From: Moorena sp. SIOASIH
GTDB taxonomy: Bacteria; Cyanobacteriota; Cyanobacteriia; Cyanobacteriales; Coleofasciculaceae
Assembly: GCF_010671925.1 (NCBI RefSeq)
Contig: NZ_JAAHIH010000003.1
Span: 992,001 to 1,056,000, forward strand
DNA length: 64,000 nucleotides
Direction of reading: 5' to 3'
The translations under genes were made by a program, and so were the position numbers. The first letter of the stretch is position 1. Each line of letters begins with the position of its first letter. The notes under the pieces were generated by a model. The model was given only the letters and a program-made list of their open reading frames with translations, was not told the DNA's origin and ran no database searches. This document shows, in pieces, positions 25,260-34,369 of this stretch.

Positions 25260-26918
25260 TTATTGAGTTGCGATCGCATAGTGAACTAACTCAACTAGTT
25301 TCTGACGCAATGTCTCCAGTCCAAGACGTTTACTAGCAGATATAAACACTCCTTGAGGAAATTCTTCTTTCGCTAACGCTAGGGTATCACTTTCTACTTG
25401 GTCAATTTTATTAAATACCACTAAAATCGGTCCTGGTGTAATGGGCATATCCCTTAGAATTCCCATTACAGAACGAATGTGACTAGCCCACGCTGAATGG
25501 GATAAATCCACTAAATGCAGCAAAGCATCTGCTTCTGTTACTTCCTCGAGGGTAGCCCGAAATGAATCTACTAAGGGTGGGGGTAACTCGTGAATAAACC
25601 CTACCGTATCGATCAATAGCATACCGCTAGATTTACCAGTTACTGAGTCAACAATAGGTAAGCGTCTGGTGGTGGGGTCAAGAGTAGCAAATAACTGGTC
25701 AGCGGTATAAACCTCAGCATTGGTTAGGGTATTCAACAGGGTAGATTTGCCCGCATTTGTATAACCAACGACCGCCACTGTCGGAACGTCCTGTTGCTGA
25801 CGGCGCTGCCTTAACCTTGACCGATGAGCCTGTAATTGGTTTACTTCTTGTTGAAGTCGGGCAATTCGACGCTGAATGGAGCGACGTTCGGTTTCCAGTT
25901 TGGTTTCACCCGGACCACGAGTACCAATGCCACCTCCTAACCGGGACATTGCCTGACCCCGACCAGTAAGGCGAGGCAACATATATTCTAGTTGTGCCAG
26001 TTCCACCTGCAATTTACCAGCACGGGACTGAGCTCGTTGGGCGAAAATATCGAGAATCACTTCAGTACGGTCTACAACCCGAACACCAATTTGGGATTCT
26101 AGGTTGCGAGCTTGTGCTGGTGATAGGTCGCGGTCAAATACTACCAGATTAGCGGCTAGAGTTTGGGTAGTCAGGGCAATTTCCTCTACCTTACCGCTAC
26201 CAACTACTGTTTGGGGATGGGGATGCGTACGCTTTTGCTGGATTACCCCTAATACTTCTCCACCAGCGGTTTCCACCAACCGCCCAATTTCTGCTAAGCC
26301 ATCTTCAAATCGCTCTGGGCTGATGTGTTCAGTCATTAATCCTATAATCAGCACCCTATCTTGGTCAACATCGACTTGCTGAGCCACAAATTGCCGTCGA
26401 AACTCAGCTTCTAGCTCTTCGACCAATTCCTGGAAATCCTGCTTGGTCAGAATATCCAGACTCATGGGTGATGATACACTCCAATTTAGGAGTTTAGAGT
26501 CTACCTTATTGTTTCCTTGTGAGTTACTAGGAGGGAGCAAATGTGCGAGATAAGTTTCTTTGATATAACCTGTTGCTCCACCACCCCGCCTGATCATACC
26601 TGACCCAGTAATCGTAAGTACCACCAATGCATCCAATCGCTGAATTGCCATAGCCGTGAGGGTAGATTCTCTAGGGGTTTCTGATTTGAGCTGAGTGGCG
26701 ATACAGCGAATCCCGCACAATCGTTCAGCACCGTAACGGGGCAATTCCAGGGGAGGAATTTTGGTCTGAGTAGGGGTACCTACAGCCACACGAATCACTT
26801 GTCCCCGGCGATTGATGTAGGTGCATAGGGGCTGTTGAATATCTGTGCTAATGGCTGCAACACGTTGAGCAAACTCCGGTGTAGTCAAGTTATCGCTAGG
26901 TAAGCGTTGGTGATACAA
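25260..26918 (-). CDS. hflX: GTPase HflX
   Basis: HflX is a ribosome-associated GTPase that splits stalled or hibernating ribosomes. The 552-aa frame has an N-terminal domain extended as in cyanobacteria, the HflX middle domain (RFEDGLAEIGRLVETAGGEV, VGSGKVEEI, coiled coil with LGGGIGTRGPGETKLE) and a GTPase domain with G1 GYTNAGKST, G3 DTVGF and G4 NKID. The first usable start is TTG at 26918. The frame stays open and protein-like 21 more codons upstream (ATC at 26979-26981) with no ATG or GTG, so the true start is uncertain and may be non-AUG. Confidence 0.93.
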   Translation of the reverse strand: MYHQRLPSDNLTTPEFAQRVAAISTDIQQPLCTYINRRGQVIRVAVGTPTQTKIPPLELPRYGAERLCGIRCIATQLKSETPRESTLTAMAIQRLDALVVLTITGSGMIRRGGGATGYIKETYLAHLLPPSNSQGNNKVDSKLLNWSVSSPMSLDILTKQDFQELVEELEAEFRRQFVAQQVDVDQDRVLIIGLMTEHISPERFEDGLAEIGRLVETAGGEVLGVIQQKRTHPHPQTVVGSGKVEEIALTTQTLAANLVVFDRDLSPAQARNLESQIGVRVVDRTEVILDIFAQRAQSRAGKLQVELAQLEYMLPRLTGRGQAMSRLGGGIGTRGPGETKLETERRSIQRRIARLQQEVNQLQAHRSRLRQRRQQQDVPTVAVVGYTNAGKSTLLNTLTNAEVYTADQLFATLDPTTRRLPIVDSVTGKSSGMLLIDTVGFIHELPPPLVDSFRATLEEVTEADALLHLVDLSHSAWASHIRSVMGILRDMPITPGPILVVFNKIDQVESDTLALAKEEFPQGVFISASKRLGLETLRQKLVELVHYAIATQ

Positions 26919-26981
26919 CCGTTTGAGTTGCTTGAGCTGGCTAGGCTTAAGACCTTGAAGATTACCGTAGATAGTATCGAT

Positions 26982-27344
26982 AGGCGCTACTGACCAATAA
27001 CCTGGTTTCCAACACTACTCTATCTATTTTAAGACTTACCCACTGAAACCAAACATCCTGCTTTGCTACGGGTATAGGGTGATGGGGTAGGTGACTGGTT
27101 TACCGGGTGTGGCGAGCAAGGTATGACAACAAAGCGTTAGTCCACAGGAATTACGCACCAAGACCCTTAAAACCAGGTTTTTGGTGATAAATCAAAGATC
27201 CTTGCTTGCATGGCTTTTACCTTTTATATCAAATCCGGATAATTGCCCAGACTGAAGATATCTAGACAAAATATTTCTCCGAAGCTCCCCTGCACCCGAA
27301 GCTCCCCTGCACCCGAAGCTCCCCTCACCACGAAGTATGGTTAT
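26982..27344. other. Intergenic region with 17-bp tandem repeats
   Basis: GAAGCTCCCCTGCACCC repeats with a 17-bp period at 27281, 27298 and 27315. The rest holds no gene or RNA that I can support. It lies between the 5' end of hflX and the 3' end of moeA. Confidence 0.7.
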
Positions 27345-28679
27345 TCAACCAGATTTGATATTACCTTTTGCCCTAGCCAAACCTTCCCCTACCTGTAAGA
27401 CTAATACTGATTCACCAGCCCGAATCAAGGTTTTACCGATTGGCACCACCGCTAGACCATTGGTCTGAGCAAGATTAATCAAATTACCAGAACTATGACT
27501 ACCACTAGCCAGATGAAATTCGTAGGCACCAGCTGCATCTAAACACAGTTGTCCCCACAGGTAAGTTTCCCGGCTTCCACCAGCATGTAAGTCATTAGAT
27601 GCGATCGCTTTGACAAAAACTGGTTTCGAGACTTCCTCCGGTAAACCAGATAGTTTTAACAGTGCTGGTTTAACAAACCGCCAACAACTGACTAGTGCTG
27701 AAACGGGATTCCCAGGTAGACCAAAGTAAAGTACTGGACGTTTTGAACACGAAGGAGTACTAGAAAGATCACTTTCTTCTGGGGAATTAGGCAAGGGGGA
27801 GGTAAAGGTAGCAACTGTTAGGGGTTTACCGGGTTTAACGGCAACCGAGTGGATGTGAATCTCTGCCCCGAGCTGGGCTAAGATTTTGTCTACATAGTCA
27901 TAATCTCCCACTGATACACCGCCAGTAGATAGAACCATATCTGCTTCGGAGATAGCGTTTGCGATCGCATTTTTTAGATCGTCTGGCTGATCGCGCACAA
28001 TCCCCATAGGTATGGGTACTCCTCCCAAGAGGGAGACAAAGGTAGCCAAGGCATACTGATTAGAATCCACAATTTGACCAGGTTTTAGGGGTTGGTCAGG
28101 GGTTACTAGCTCGTTGCCAGTGGAAAAAATTGCCACCCGAGGACGCCGATACACTGTCAATTGGTTACACTGAGCTGCAGCTAAGACGGCAATTTCTGGA
28201 GCACCAAGCCTAATGCCTGGTTTCATAAGACTCGTTTGGGCTTGGTAAAAAGATGCCCGATGACGGACAAACGCTTGGGGTTGGGGAGCCTCCAAAATCA
28301 CCACCTGGTTGTCCTGGAGCTTGGTGTTTTCTTGGATCACCACCGTATCAGATCCTTTTGGCATACAACCTCCAGTAAAAATCCGTGACGCTTGTCCGGG
28401 TTTGACTTCACATTGGGGTTGATATCCAGCAGGGATTTCTTCGACAATAGTTAAAACTACTGGTTGTTCGCGATTGCAGGATTGGACATCGCTATAACGC
28501 ACGGCATACCCATCCATGGCTGAATTATCCCAGTGGGGAAAATCTAAGTTACTGGTCACTGTTGCTGCCAGAATTCTATTAGTGGCAGCAGATAGCTCTA
28601 CCACCTGTGTTTCCAGCCGTGGGTCAAAGGGTTGAACCAAATTGAGAATGATTGACTCTGCTTCTTGAACTGCTAGCAT
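27345..28679 (-). CDS. moeA: Molybdopterin molybdotransferase MoeA
   Basis: MoeA inserts molybdate into adenylylated molybdopterin to complete the molybdenum cofactor. The 444-aa protein shows the N-terminal family pattern (DFPHWDNSAMDGYAVR), the IFTGGCMPKGSDTVV segment, the MoCF-fold FSTGNELV and STGGVSVGDYD motifs, the GKPLTVA segment and FGLPGNPVSA. A C-terminal beta domain ends near VLQVGEG. All key motifs are present. It stands alone, with no other moa or mob gene in view. Confidence 0.95.
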   Translation of the reverse strand: MLAVQEAESIILNLVQPFDPRLETQVVELSAATNRILAATVTSNLDFPHWDNSAMDGYAVRYSDVQSCNREQPVVLTIVEEIPAGYQPQCEVKPGQASRIFTGGCMPKGSDTVVIQENTKLQDNQVVILEAPQPQAFVRHRASFYQAQTSLMKPGIRLGAPEIAVLAAAQCNQLTVYRRPRVAIFSTGNELVTPDQPLKPGQIVDSNQYALATFVSLLGGVPIPMGIVRDQPDDLKNAIANAISEADMVLSTGGVSVGDYDYVDKILAQLGAEIHIHSVAVKPGKPLTVATFTSPLPNSPEESDLSSTPSCSKRPVLYFGLPGNPVSALVSCWRFVKPALLKLSGLPEEVSKPVFVKAIASNDLHAGGSRETYLWGQLCLDAAGAYEFHLASGSHSSGNLINLAQTNGLAVVPIGKTLIRAGESVLVLQVGEGLARAKGNIKSG

Positions 28680-28888
28680 TGCCTATTAAGTATGAAAGAT
28701 GAACGATGCAGCACTATTGCATGAAGGACACAGTGAAGTACTTGCGCTGTGGTGGGCGTGAAATCTTCCCTAATTATCTTCCACTTCATCAATGGTAGGT
28801 TTTTAGTTTTGATCGGAAGTTTCGATTCTGATCGGTTCATCTTTGGTTCCAACTCTTTAATCCACGAACAACTTGTAGCTTTCATCCC

Positions 28889-30268
28889 GTGACTAGATCA
28901 ATTATCGATAGATTACGATTAGGGTTATCCGTAGGCATTGCCAAAACCGTCACCGCTCTGGTTCGGTTATTAAACCTAGGGGCAGCAAGTGTTCTGCCTG
29001 GAGCAATTGCCCGTCGTTTCCAGCCTCAAGTGCTTCCCTTACTCTTGGATCAGGTCAGACGAGGTGTGATTCTAATTGTTGGTACTAACGGTAAAACTAC
29101 CACCTCTCTACTTCTATGCACTATCCTGGAAGACCTTGGTTGGCAAGTTGCTCACAATAGTACTGGGGCAAATTTGATTAATGGCTTAGTAACCGCACTC
29201 CTAGTTCATACCAATGGCATTGGTCAGTTGGATGCTGACTACGCCATTTTGGAAGTGGATGAAAATGTGCTGCCCTTGGTATTGCTTGATTGCGAACCTA
29301 AGTTTATTTTGGGCTTAAACCTGTTTCGTGACCAGCTGGATCGTTATGGGGAAGTGGATACCATTAGCCGTCGCTGGCAAAATGCGATCGCTCCCTTACC
29401 AGAGGAAACCGTTGTGGTCTTAAACGGCGATGACCCTACCCTTTCTTACCTGGGTCAACAGTTACCCCAGATAGTCCTTTTCTTTGGGTTAAGTGAGCCA
29501 GATGTCTATCTTGATGAAATTCCCCATGCTGTTGACTCAATTTACTGCCCCAGTTGTGGACATCCCCTGGACTATGAGGGAGTTTATCTGTCCCATCTAG
29601 GAGACTATCACTGTCCTCAATGTGGCTTTAGTAAACCTCAACTAGGAGTCAATAGTAGCCAGTGGCCACAAATATTAATTGGTATCTATAACAAATACAA
29701 TACATTGGCAGCGGGATTACTAGCCATAGAGATGGGAATTGACCGGGATACCATCTACAACACTATTAAAACCTTCCGCGCTGCCTTTGGACGAGCAGAA
29801 GAATTAGTTGTGGATGGGAAGCGGGTTCGGATTCTGTTATCCAAAAATCCAGTAGGGATGAATGAAACGATTCGAGCTGTTAATGACTTGCAAAAACAAG
29901 GTGGAGCATCCACTAAACTAGTGGTACTCAATGACCGAACCCCTGATGGCACAGATGTGTCTTGGATTTGGGATGTGGATACAGAGAAATTAGTGAACTC
30001 AGGGGGAACTGTGGTAGTCAGTGGCGATCGCGTTTATGATATGGCACTCCGTCTACAATACAGCCAGAATCAAGACCAGAATCAAGACCAGAATCAAGAC
30101 CAGAATCAAGACCAGACTAATTGCCAATTGATTATTAAAGAAGATTTAGCAGAAGCGATCGCTACCGCTTTCGAAGAAACTCCAGATCATGAAACCCTTC
30201 ATATTTTGCCTACTTATTCTGCCATGTTGGAAGTGCGGGGACTTTTGACTGGGCGCAAAATTTTGTAG
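28889..30268 (+). CDS. murT: MurT-type Mur ligase (lipid II isoglutaminyl synthase subunit family)
   Basis: The start is GTG at 28889. Residues 65-73 form the ATP-binding GTNGKTTTS loop. HNSTGANLING and LEVDEN follow. A four-Cys zinc ribbon (YCPSCGHP and YHCPQCGF) lies at about 213-241, as in MurT, and a DUF1727 C-terminal domain follows. MurT works with the glutaminase GatD to amidate lipid II in Gram-positives. No gatD lies next to it here, so the partner is elsewhere or absent. Near residue 394 the 12-bp unit AATCAAGACCAG repeats four times and encodes an NQDQ tract that probably forms a loop. Confidence 0.88.
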   Translation: MTRSIIDRLRLGLSVGIAKTVTALVRLLNLGAASVLPGAIARRFQPQVLPLLLDQVRRGVILIVGTNGKTTTSLLLCTILEDLGWQVAHNSTGANLINGLVTALLVHTNGIGQLDADYAILEVDENVLPLVLLDCEPKFILGLNLFRDQLDRYGEVDTISRRWQNAIAPLPEETVVVLNGDDPTLSYLGQQLPQIVLFFGLSEPDVYLDEIPHAVDSIYCPSCGHPLDYEGVYLSHLGDYHCPQCGFSKPQLGVNSSQWPQILIGIYNKYNTLAAGLLAIEMGIDRDTIYNTIKTFRAAFGRAEELVVDGKRVRILLSKNPVGMNETIRAVNDLQKQGGASTKLVVLNDRTPDGTDVSWIWDVDTEKLVNSGGTVVVSGDRVYDMALRLQYSQNQDQNQDQNQDQNQDQTNCQLIIKEDLAEAIATAFEETPDHETLHILPTYSAMLEVRGLLTGRKIL

Positions 30269-30429
30269 CTATCGGTAAGGGAGTTATTATCAAGTGCTGA
30301 ACGACCTTTATGCTAAATGCTTTACTTAATGGTTGTAAGGGAGATAATTGGAAATTTTATTAAGTCCTGACTCATGAAAAATTCTGCCAAAATAAATCTA
30401 TACCCCCAGTAGAAGCCGATCAAGAAACC

Positions 30430-31341
30430 ATGACTCAAAGTATTGACCGGGTGGTTTTACCTCCTCCTTTCCCAGATCACACCCAACTACCAGAATCAGA
30501 TGGAAGTTTTGCCAAAAATTTTCATAAACACCCCCAAAGCATCTTACTTACAGATTCCATTGGACCAGTTTTAGAGCAAATTCATCCCGATGGACACTAT
30601 GCCATTGGACAAGACTGTGGTATATATTGGCGAGAAACTGACCCACCCGAAAAAGGAGCAGAAGCTCCTGACTGGTTTTATGTTCCCAACGTTCCCCCTA
30701 AGTTAGATGGTGAAATTCGCCGTTCCTACGTTATATGGCGAGAATATATCGCTCCTTTAATTGCTCTTGAATTTGCTAGTGGGAACGGGGAAGAAGAACG
30801 AGACCAAACTCCTCTATCCCGAAGTGAGGAAGGAAAAGTCACTAAACCAGGCAAATTTTGGGTTTATGAGCAGATTATACGCATTGCCTATTACGGCATC
30901 TATGAAATCAAAACCGGTAACTTGGAGGTCTATGAATTCCTTAAAGGTTTCTATCACAAAATGAAGCCCAACGAGCGAGGTCATTATCCCATTGAACCAT
31001 TAGGAATCGAATTGGGACTGTGGCAGGGAACCTATCAAAATCAAAACCAACTCTGGTTAAGGTGGTGGGATAACCAAGGTAATCTATTGCTGATTGGTAA
31101 TGAGCGGGCGGAAGTAGAACATGCACGAGCTCAAAAAGCTGAACAGGAGCGACAACAAGAGGCTGAAGCACGATTGATAGCTGAACAGGAGCGACAACAA
31201 GAGGCTGAAGCACGATTGATAGCTGAACAGGCAATCTTCGAGGCTGTGCCCCGTTTTCTGAAGATGGGACTAACAGTGGAACAGGTAGCAGAAGCCCTTA
31301 GCTTGAGTGTAGAACAGGTAAGACAACAAGTTGAGGGTTGA
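30430..31341 (+). CDS. Uma2/DUF820 family protein with coiled-coil tail
   Basis: The 303-aa protein has a PD-(D/E)XK-like DUF820 fold: EQIHPDGHYAIGQDCGIY, PDWFYVPNVPP, YVIWREYIAPLIALEFASG, then YGIYEIKTGNLEVYEF. The E...K core resembles the Uma2 nuclease-like family, which is greatly expanded in cyanobacteria and has an unproven role. The C-terminus (about 220-275) is a charged coiled coil containing a perfect 42-bp duplication (31138-31179 and 31180-31221). It ends in an HTH-like LSVEQVRQQV stretch. Confidence 0.85.
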   Translation: MTQSIDRVVLPPPFPDHTQLPESDGSFAKNFHKHPQSILLTDSIGPVLEQIHPDGHYAIGQDCGIYWRETDPPEKGAEAPDWFYVPNVPPKLDGEIRRSYVIWREYIAPLIALEFASGNGEEERDQTPLSRSEEGKVTKPGKFWVYEQIIRIAYYGIYEIKTGNLEVYEFLKGFYHKMKPNERGHYPIEPLGIELGLWQGTYQNQNQLWLRWWDNQGNLLLIGNERAEVEHARAQKAEQERQQEAEARLIAEQERQQEAEARLIAEQAIFEAVPRFLKMGLTVEQVAEALSLSVEQVRQQVEG

Positions 31342-31357
31342 ATAACTCTAAAAAGTC

Positions 31358-32527
31358 ATGAGCGTTATCAAACAAACCACCGAATGGTTAGAAAGCAACT
31401 GGGTTAATCCCGCCTATGGAGGTTTGCTTTTAGCAGGTATTGCCATCTGTTTCTTTGGCGCTGCCACCAATACCATGGCAGGATGGCTCTATGTGATCAG
31501 TGCGATCATTTTTGCCCTACTGGTAATTGCCGCTATCTTGCCACTGCGATCGCTTCACCATCTATCAGTACGCCGACGTCCGATCTCACCGGTCAGTGTG
31601 GGAGACCAGTTAACCATTGAACTAGAAATCGAAAACCCCACCCTCCGGCCTCAAACCCTATTACAAATTCAGGATATGCTCCCACCGGAACTGGGAGCAA
31701 TGACCAAAACACCAGTAGCCACCATTCCAGCCCAAAGTGTCCATCGCTGGGTTTATTACCATCCCACCCCCAAACGAGGAGTCTATCGCTGGCATCAGGT
31801 ACAATTGAGAACTGCCACACCCTTGGGATTATTTTGGTGCCGTCGCCGTCGATATGTCAGCGCTAGGGCAGTAGTTTATCCCACTGTACTCCCCCTTACT
31901 TGCTGTCCCCTAGTGGATGAAATCGGTGAAGAGGACAGTATGCAAGTCCAAAGCGATCGCAAATCTCAATCAGTTAGCCAAGACCTCACCAAAGCACTAC
32001 GACCTTACCGAGTTGGGGACCCTACCCGTCTGATTCACTGGCGCACCAGTGCTCGTTACGGTGAATTACTGGTACGGGAGTTAGAAGTATTGACTGGTTC
32101 TCAAGAAATTATCATCTGCCTCGATAGCTCCAGTCAATGGCATCCGGAATACTTTGAACAAGCCGTGATTGCTGCTGCTTCTATGTACTCCTATGCTTAT
32201 CGGACTCAGCCAAATGTGAAATTCTGGACAGCGATAACAGGGTTATTGCACGGTAACTCAGTAGTGTTAGAAGCCCTTGCTGCCACCCAAGCCGGAGTTG
32301 ATGGGAAAGCCGAAGAGAAACCCTATCTACCCCCCTATCTACCCTTGATCTGGCTGACTCAAAATCCTGTTAGTCTTAACTCCCTACCCCCTGGGAGTCG
32401 TTGCTTACTGTGGCCAAAAGATGTCTCTGTTGTAAAGCCAGTCCAACAACTCAAGGGCGATAGTTTGGGAATTGTAATTAATACGACTGAGCCCCTAAAA
32501 CCCCAGTTACAGCAACCGATCCGATAG
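31358..32527 (+). CDS. DUF58 domain membrane protein
   Basis: The 389-aa protein has two N-terminal membrane segments (about 18-63), a beta-rich middle (about 75-165) and the DUF58 signature RPYRVGDPTRLIHWRTSARY with LVRELE (about 215-250). A vWA-like fold follows (IIICLDSSSQW). DUF58 proteins often accompany MoxR ATPases and transglutaminases, but neither is adjacent here. The start is 16 bases after the Uma2 stop, so they may share a transcript. Function is not established. Confidence 0.88.
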   Translation: MSVIKQTTEWLESNWVNPAYGGLLLAGIAICFFGAATNTMAGWLYVISAIIFALLVIAAILPLRSLHHLSVRRRPISPVSVGDQLTIELEIENPTLRPQTLLQIQDMLPPELGAMTKTPVATIPAQSVHRWVYYHPTPKRGVYRWHQVQLRTATPLGLFWCRRRRYVSARAVVYPTVLPLTCCPLVDEIGEEDSMQVQSDRKSQSVSQDLTKALRPYRVGDPTRLIHWRTSARYGELLVRELEVLTGSQEIIICLDSSSQWHPEYFEQAVIAAASMYSYAYRTQPNVKFWTAITGLLHGNSVVLEALAATQAGVDGKAEEKPYLPPYLPLIWLTQNPVSLNSLPPGSRCLLWPKDVSVVKPVQQLKGDSLGIVINTTEPLKPQLQQPIR

Positions 32528-32703
32528 CAAATAAGCTGTGGAACGCAATGGATTCCTAACGGATGTATACGGCAGCAGGTTAACACCAATTCAACCCATC
32601 AAACAATTATATTAAACTATGGCTTGGATCAACAACTATCCGATTTACCTGTAAGACTGTACGATACAATGCTAAAAACTGTTTCACAACTCAATTTTAC
32701 TAA

Positions 32704-33102
32704 ATGACTACATCACCAATAGCTAATCAAGCCAGTGATAGTAAAGCCGAGGGAGCTAATCAAGCCAGTGATAGTAAACTGGAGGCGATGCAAAACTTTG
32801 CTCAGACTTATGCTCAGCGTACTGACACTTACTTCTGTGTTGACCCAAGCGTAACTGCTGTGGTTATTGAGGGACTTGCCAAACACAAAGAAGAACTCGG
32901 TGCTCCCTTATGCCCTTGCCGCCATTATGAAGACAAAGAAGCAGAGGTGAAAGCTACCTTCTGGAATTGCCCTTGTGTCCCCATGCGGGAACGCAAGGAG
33001 TGCCACTGTATGTTATTTTTGACCCCGGATAACGATTTTGCGGGTGATAAGCAAGAAATTTCCCTAGACGAAATTAAAGCTGCGCGAGATAGCATGGCAT
33101 GA
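32704..33102 (+). CDS. ftrC: Ferredoxin-thioredoxin reductase, catalytic beta chain
   Basis: FtrC carries the 4Fe-4S centre and redox-active disulfide that pass electrons from ferredoxin to thioredoxin. The motifs are CPCRHYEDKE, FWNCPCVPMRERKECHCML, giving the three CxC-type sites of the family. The 132-aa product is longer than the usual ~116 because of an N-terminal extension made of a tandem NQASDSK duplication (24 bp, about 32,722-32,780). A later start at ATG 32788 (MQNFAQTYAQRTD) would give a normal-length enzyme. It overlaps the DUF309 gene by ATGA. Confidence 0.95.
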   Translation: MTTSPIANQASDSKAEGANQASDSKLEAMQNFAQTYAQRTDTYFCVDPSVTAVVIEGLAKHKEELGAPLCPCRHYEDKEAEVKATFWNCPCVPMRERKECHCMLFLTPDNDFAGDKQEISLDEIKAARDSMA

Positions 33103-33533
33103 CAGCCATAGTACTACCTGAAGAATTTTGGCAGGGTGTCGATCAATTTAATCAGCAAGAGTTTTACGCTTGTCACGACACCCTTGAAGCTTTATGGATA
33201 GAAGCAGTTGAGCCGCAAAAGCGATTTTATCAAGGCATTTTACAAATAGCTGTTGGCTGCTACCACTTAAGCAATCTCAACTGGCGTGGTGCAGTGGTGT
33301 TACTCGGTGAAGGGATTGGACGTCTCAGTAACTATCAACCGGACTATGGGGGGATTGATGTCAGTGAGCTACTATCTCAAAGTGTTAATCTCTTAGAGGC
33401 ATTGCAAAACGTTGGCTCAGAGCAAGTTGCTGATTTCCTTAGACAGTTAGAGGCAGCCCAGAGCAATGGTGTAGTTGTTGTTGGTGGCGAAGGGGTTAGC
33501 AGTTTTCCCAAACTCGAGCGAGTTGATGGTTAA
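33099..33533 (+). CDS. DUF309 domain protein
   Basis: The 144-aa protein has the DUF309 pattern: FWQGVDQFNQQEFYACHDTLEALW, then KRFYQGILQIAVGCYHL and NWRGAVVLLGEG. The HxxxE-type arrangement suggests a small helical bundle, possibly metal-binding. It overlaps ftrC by four bases (ATGA, 33099-33102), so the two are probably co-translated. A link to thioredoxin regulation is inference from position only. Confidence 0.88.
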   Translation: MTAIVLPEEFWQGVDQFNQQEFYACHDTLEALWIEAVEPQKRFYQGILQIAVGCYHLSNLNWRGAVVLLGEGIGRLSNYQPDYGGIDVSELLSQSVNLLEALQNVGSEQVADFLRQLEAAQSNGVVVVGGEGVSSFPKLERVDG

Positions 33534-33727
33534 GTTGATGATTAATAATTAGCTGTTAGCAAATGCTATGAAGGGATCAGAAACTTTGTTGGTACCTAGT
33601 CGTCAAAACTAAAACGTGAGGTTTTCAGCAAAAAGCATGTTTTCCAGCCAAGCTATGGCTGGATTTGCTTAAACTAGTAGGCAGAACAGCTTATTTATCT
33701 TTGATATCAGTCATCACACACAACAGC

Positions 33728-34210
33728 ATGAAGTCCGACCTTAAATATACTAACCGATTAAGGCATAATCTAGGTCTAAGATTATTCTTGCCAGTTACCT
33801 TGGTAGGTGCGATCGCATTACCAACTTTCCTTAACATCCCCCAAGCACAAGCCCAAAATAAACCATCAGCAGCTGATGGAAGTGCCTTGACGGTTCGCTC
33901 TGATGTCCAGGAAGCTAACTCCAAAACTGGCGTAGTCACAGCCCGTGGCAATGTCCAAATTAACTATCCCGCTCGCCAAATACAAGCAACTGCAGCCCAA
34001 GCACAATACTTCAGCCGTGAGCGCCGTCTGGTTCTCAATGGTAATGTTTTTGTGTTGCAAGAGGGCAATAGTATTCAGGGTGAAACCATTACCTATTTGA
34101 TTGATGAAGGACGCTTTGTAGCCCTGCCTCAACAAAACCAACAGGTAGAATCAATTTACATCGTTACTGACCCAGACAGCACCACATCACCGGCTCCAGG
34201 GCTTCCCTAG
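33728..34210 (+). CDS. LptA/OstA-like periplasmic LPS-transport protein
   Basis: The open frame starts at 33665, but ATG 33728 gives a sensible signal peptide (MKSDLKYTNRLRHNLGLRLF, then a hydrophobic core to QAQAQ). The rest is an OstA-type beta-jellyroll (LTVRSDVQEANSKTGVVTA, GNVQINYP, GNVFVLQEGNSIQGETITY). LptA proteins bridge the periplasm for lipopolysaccharide transport. It lies 160 bp before the LptB-like ATPase and in line with an LptF/G-like permease, which supports the call. Confidence 0.85.
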   Translation: MKSDLKYTNRLRHNLGLRLFLPVTLVGAIALPTFLNIPQAQAQNKPSAADGSALTVRSDVQEANSKTGVVTARGNVQINYPARQIQATAAQAQYFSRERRLVLNGNVFVLQEGNSIQGETITYLIDEGRFVALPQQNQQVESIYIVTDPDSTTSPAPGLP

Positions 34211-34369
34211 CTAAATCAACCCCTACCATCAGCCATTATGGCTTAAAAACTAGATCTTAATTGATAGAATGGCCTGCAACCACTCCTGGTCATTTCCTGG
34301 TCATTGGTCAATTACTAAGGATATCAGGATTATGGACTATTGACTAATGAGTGATTAAAGGTGCTATCT

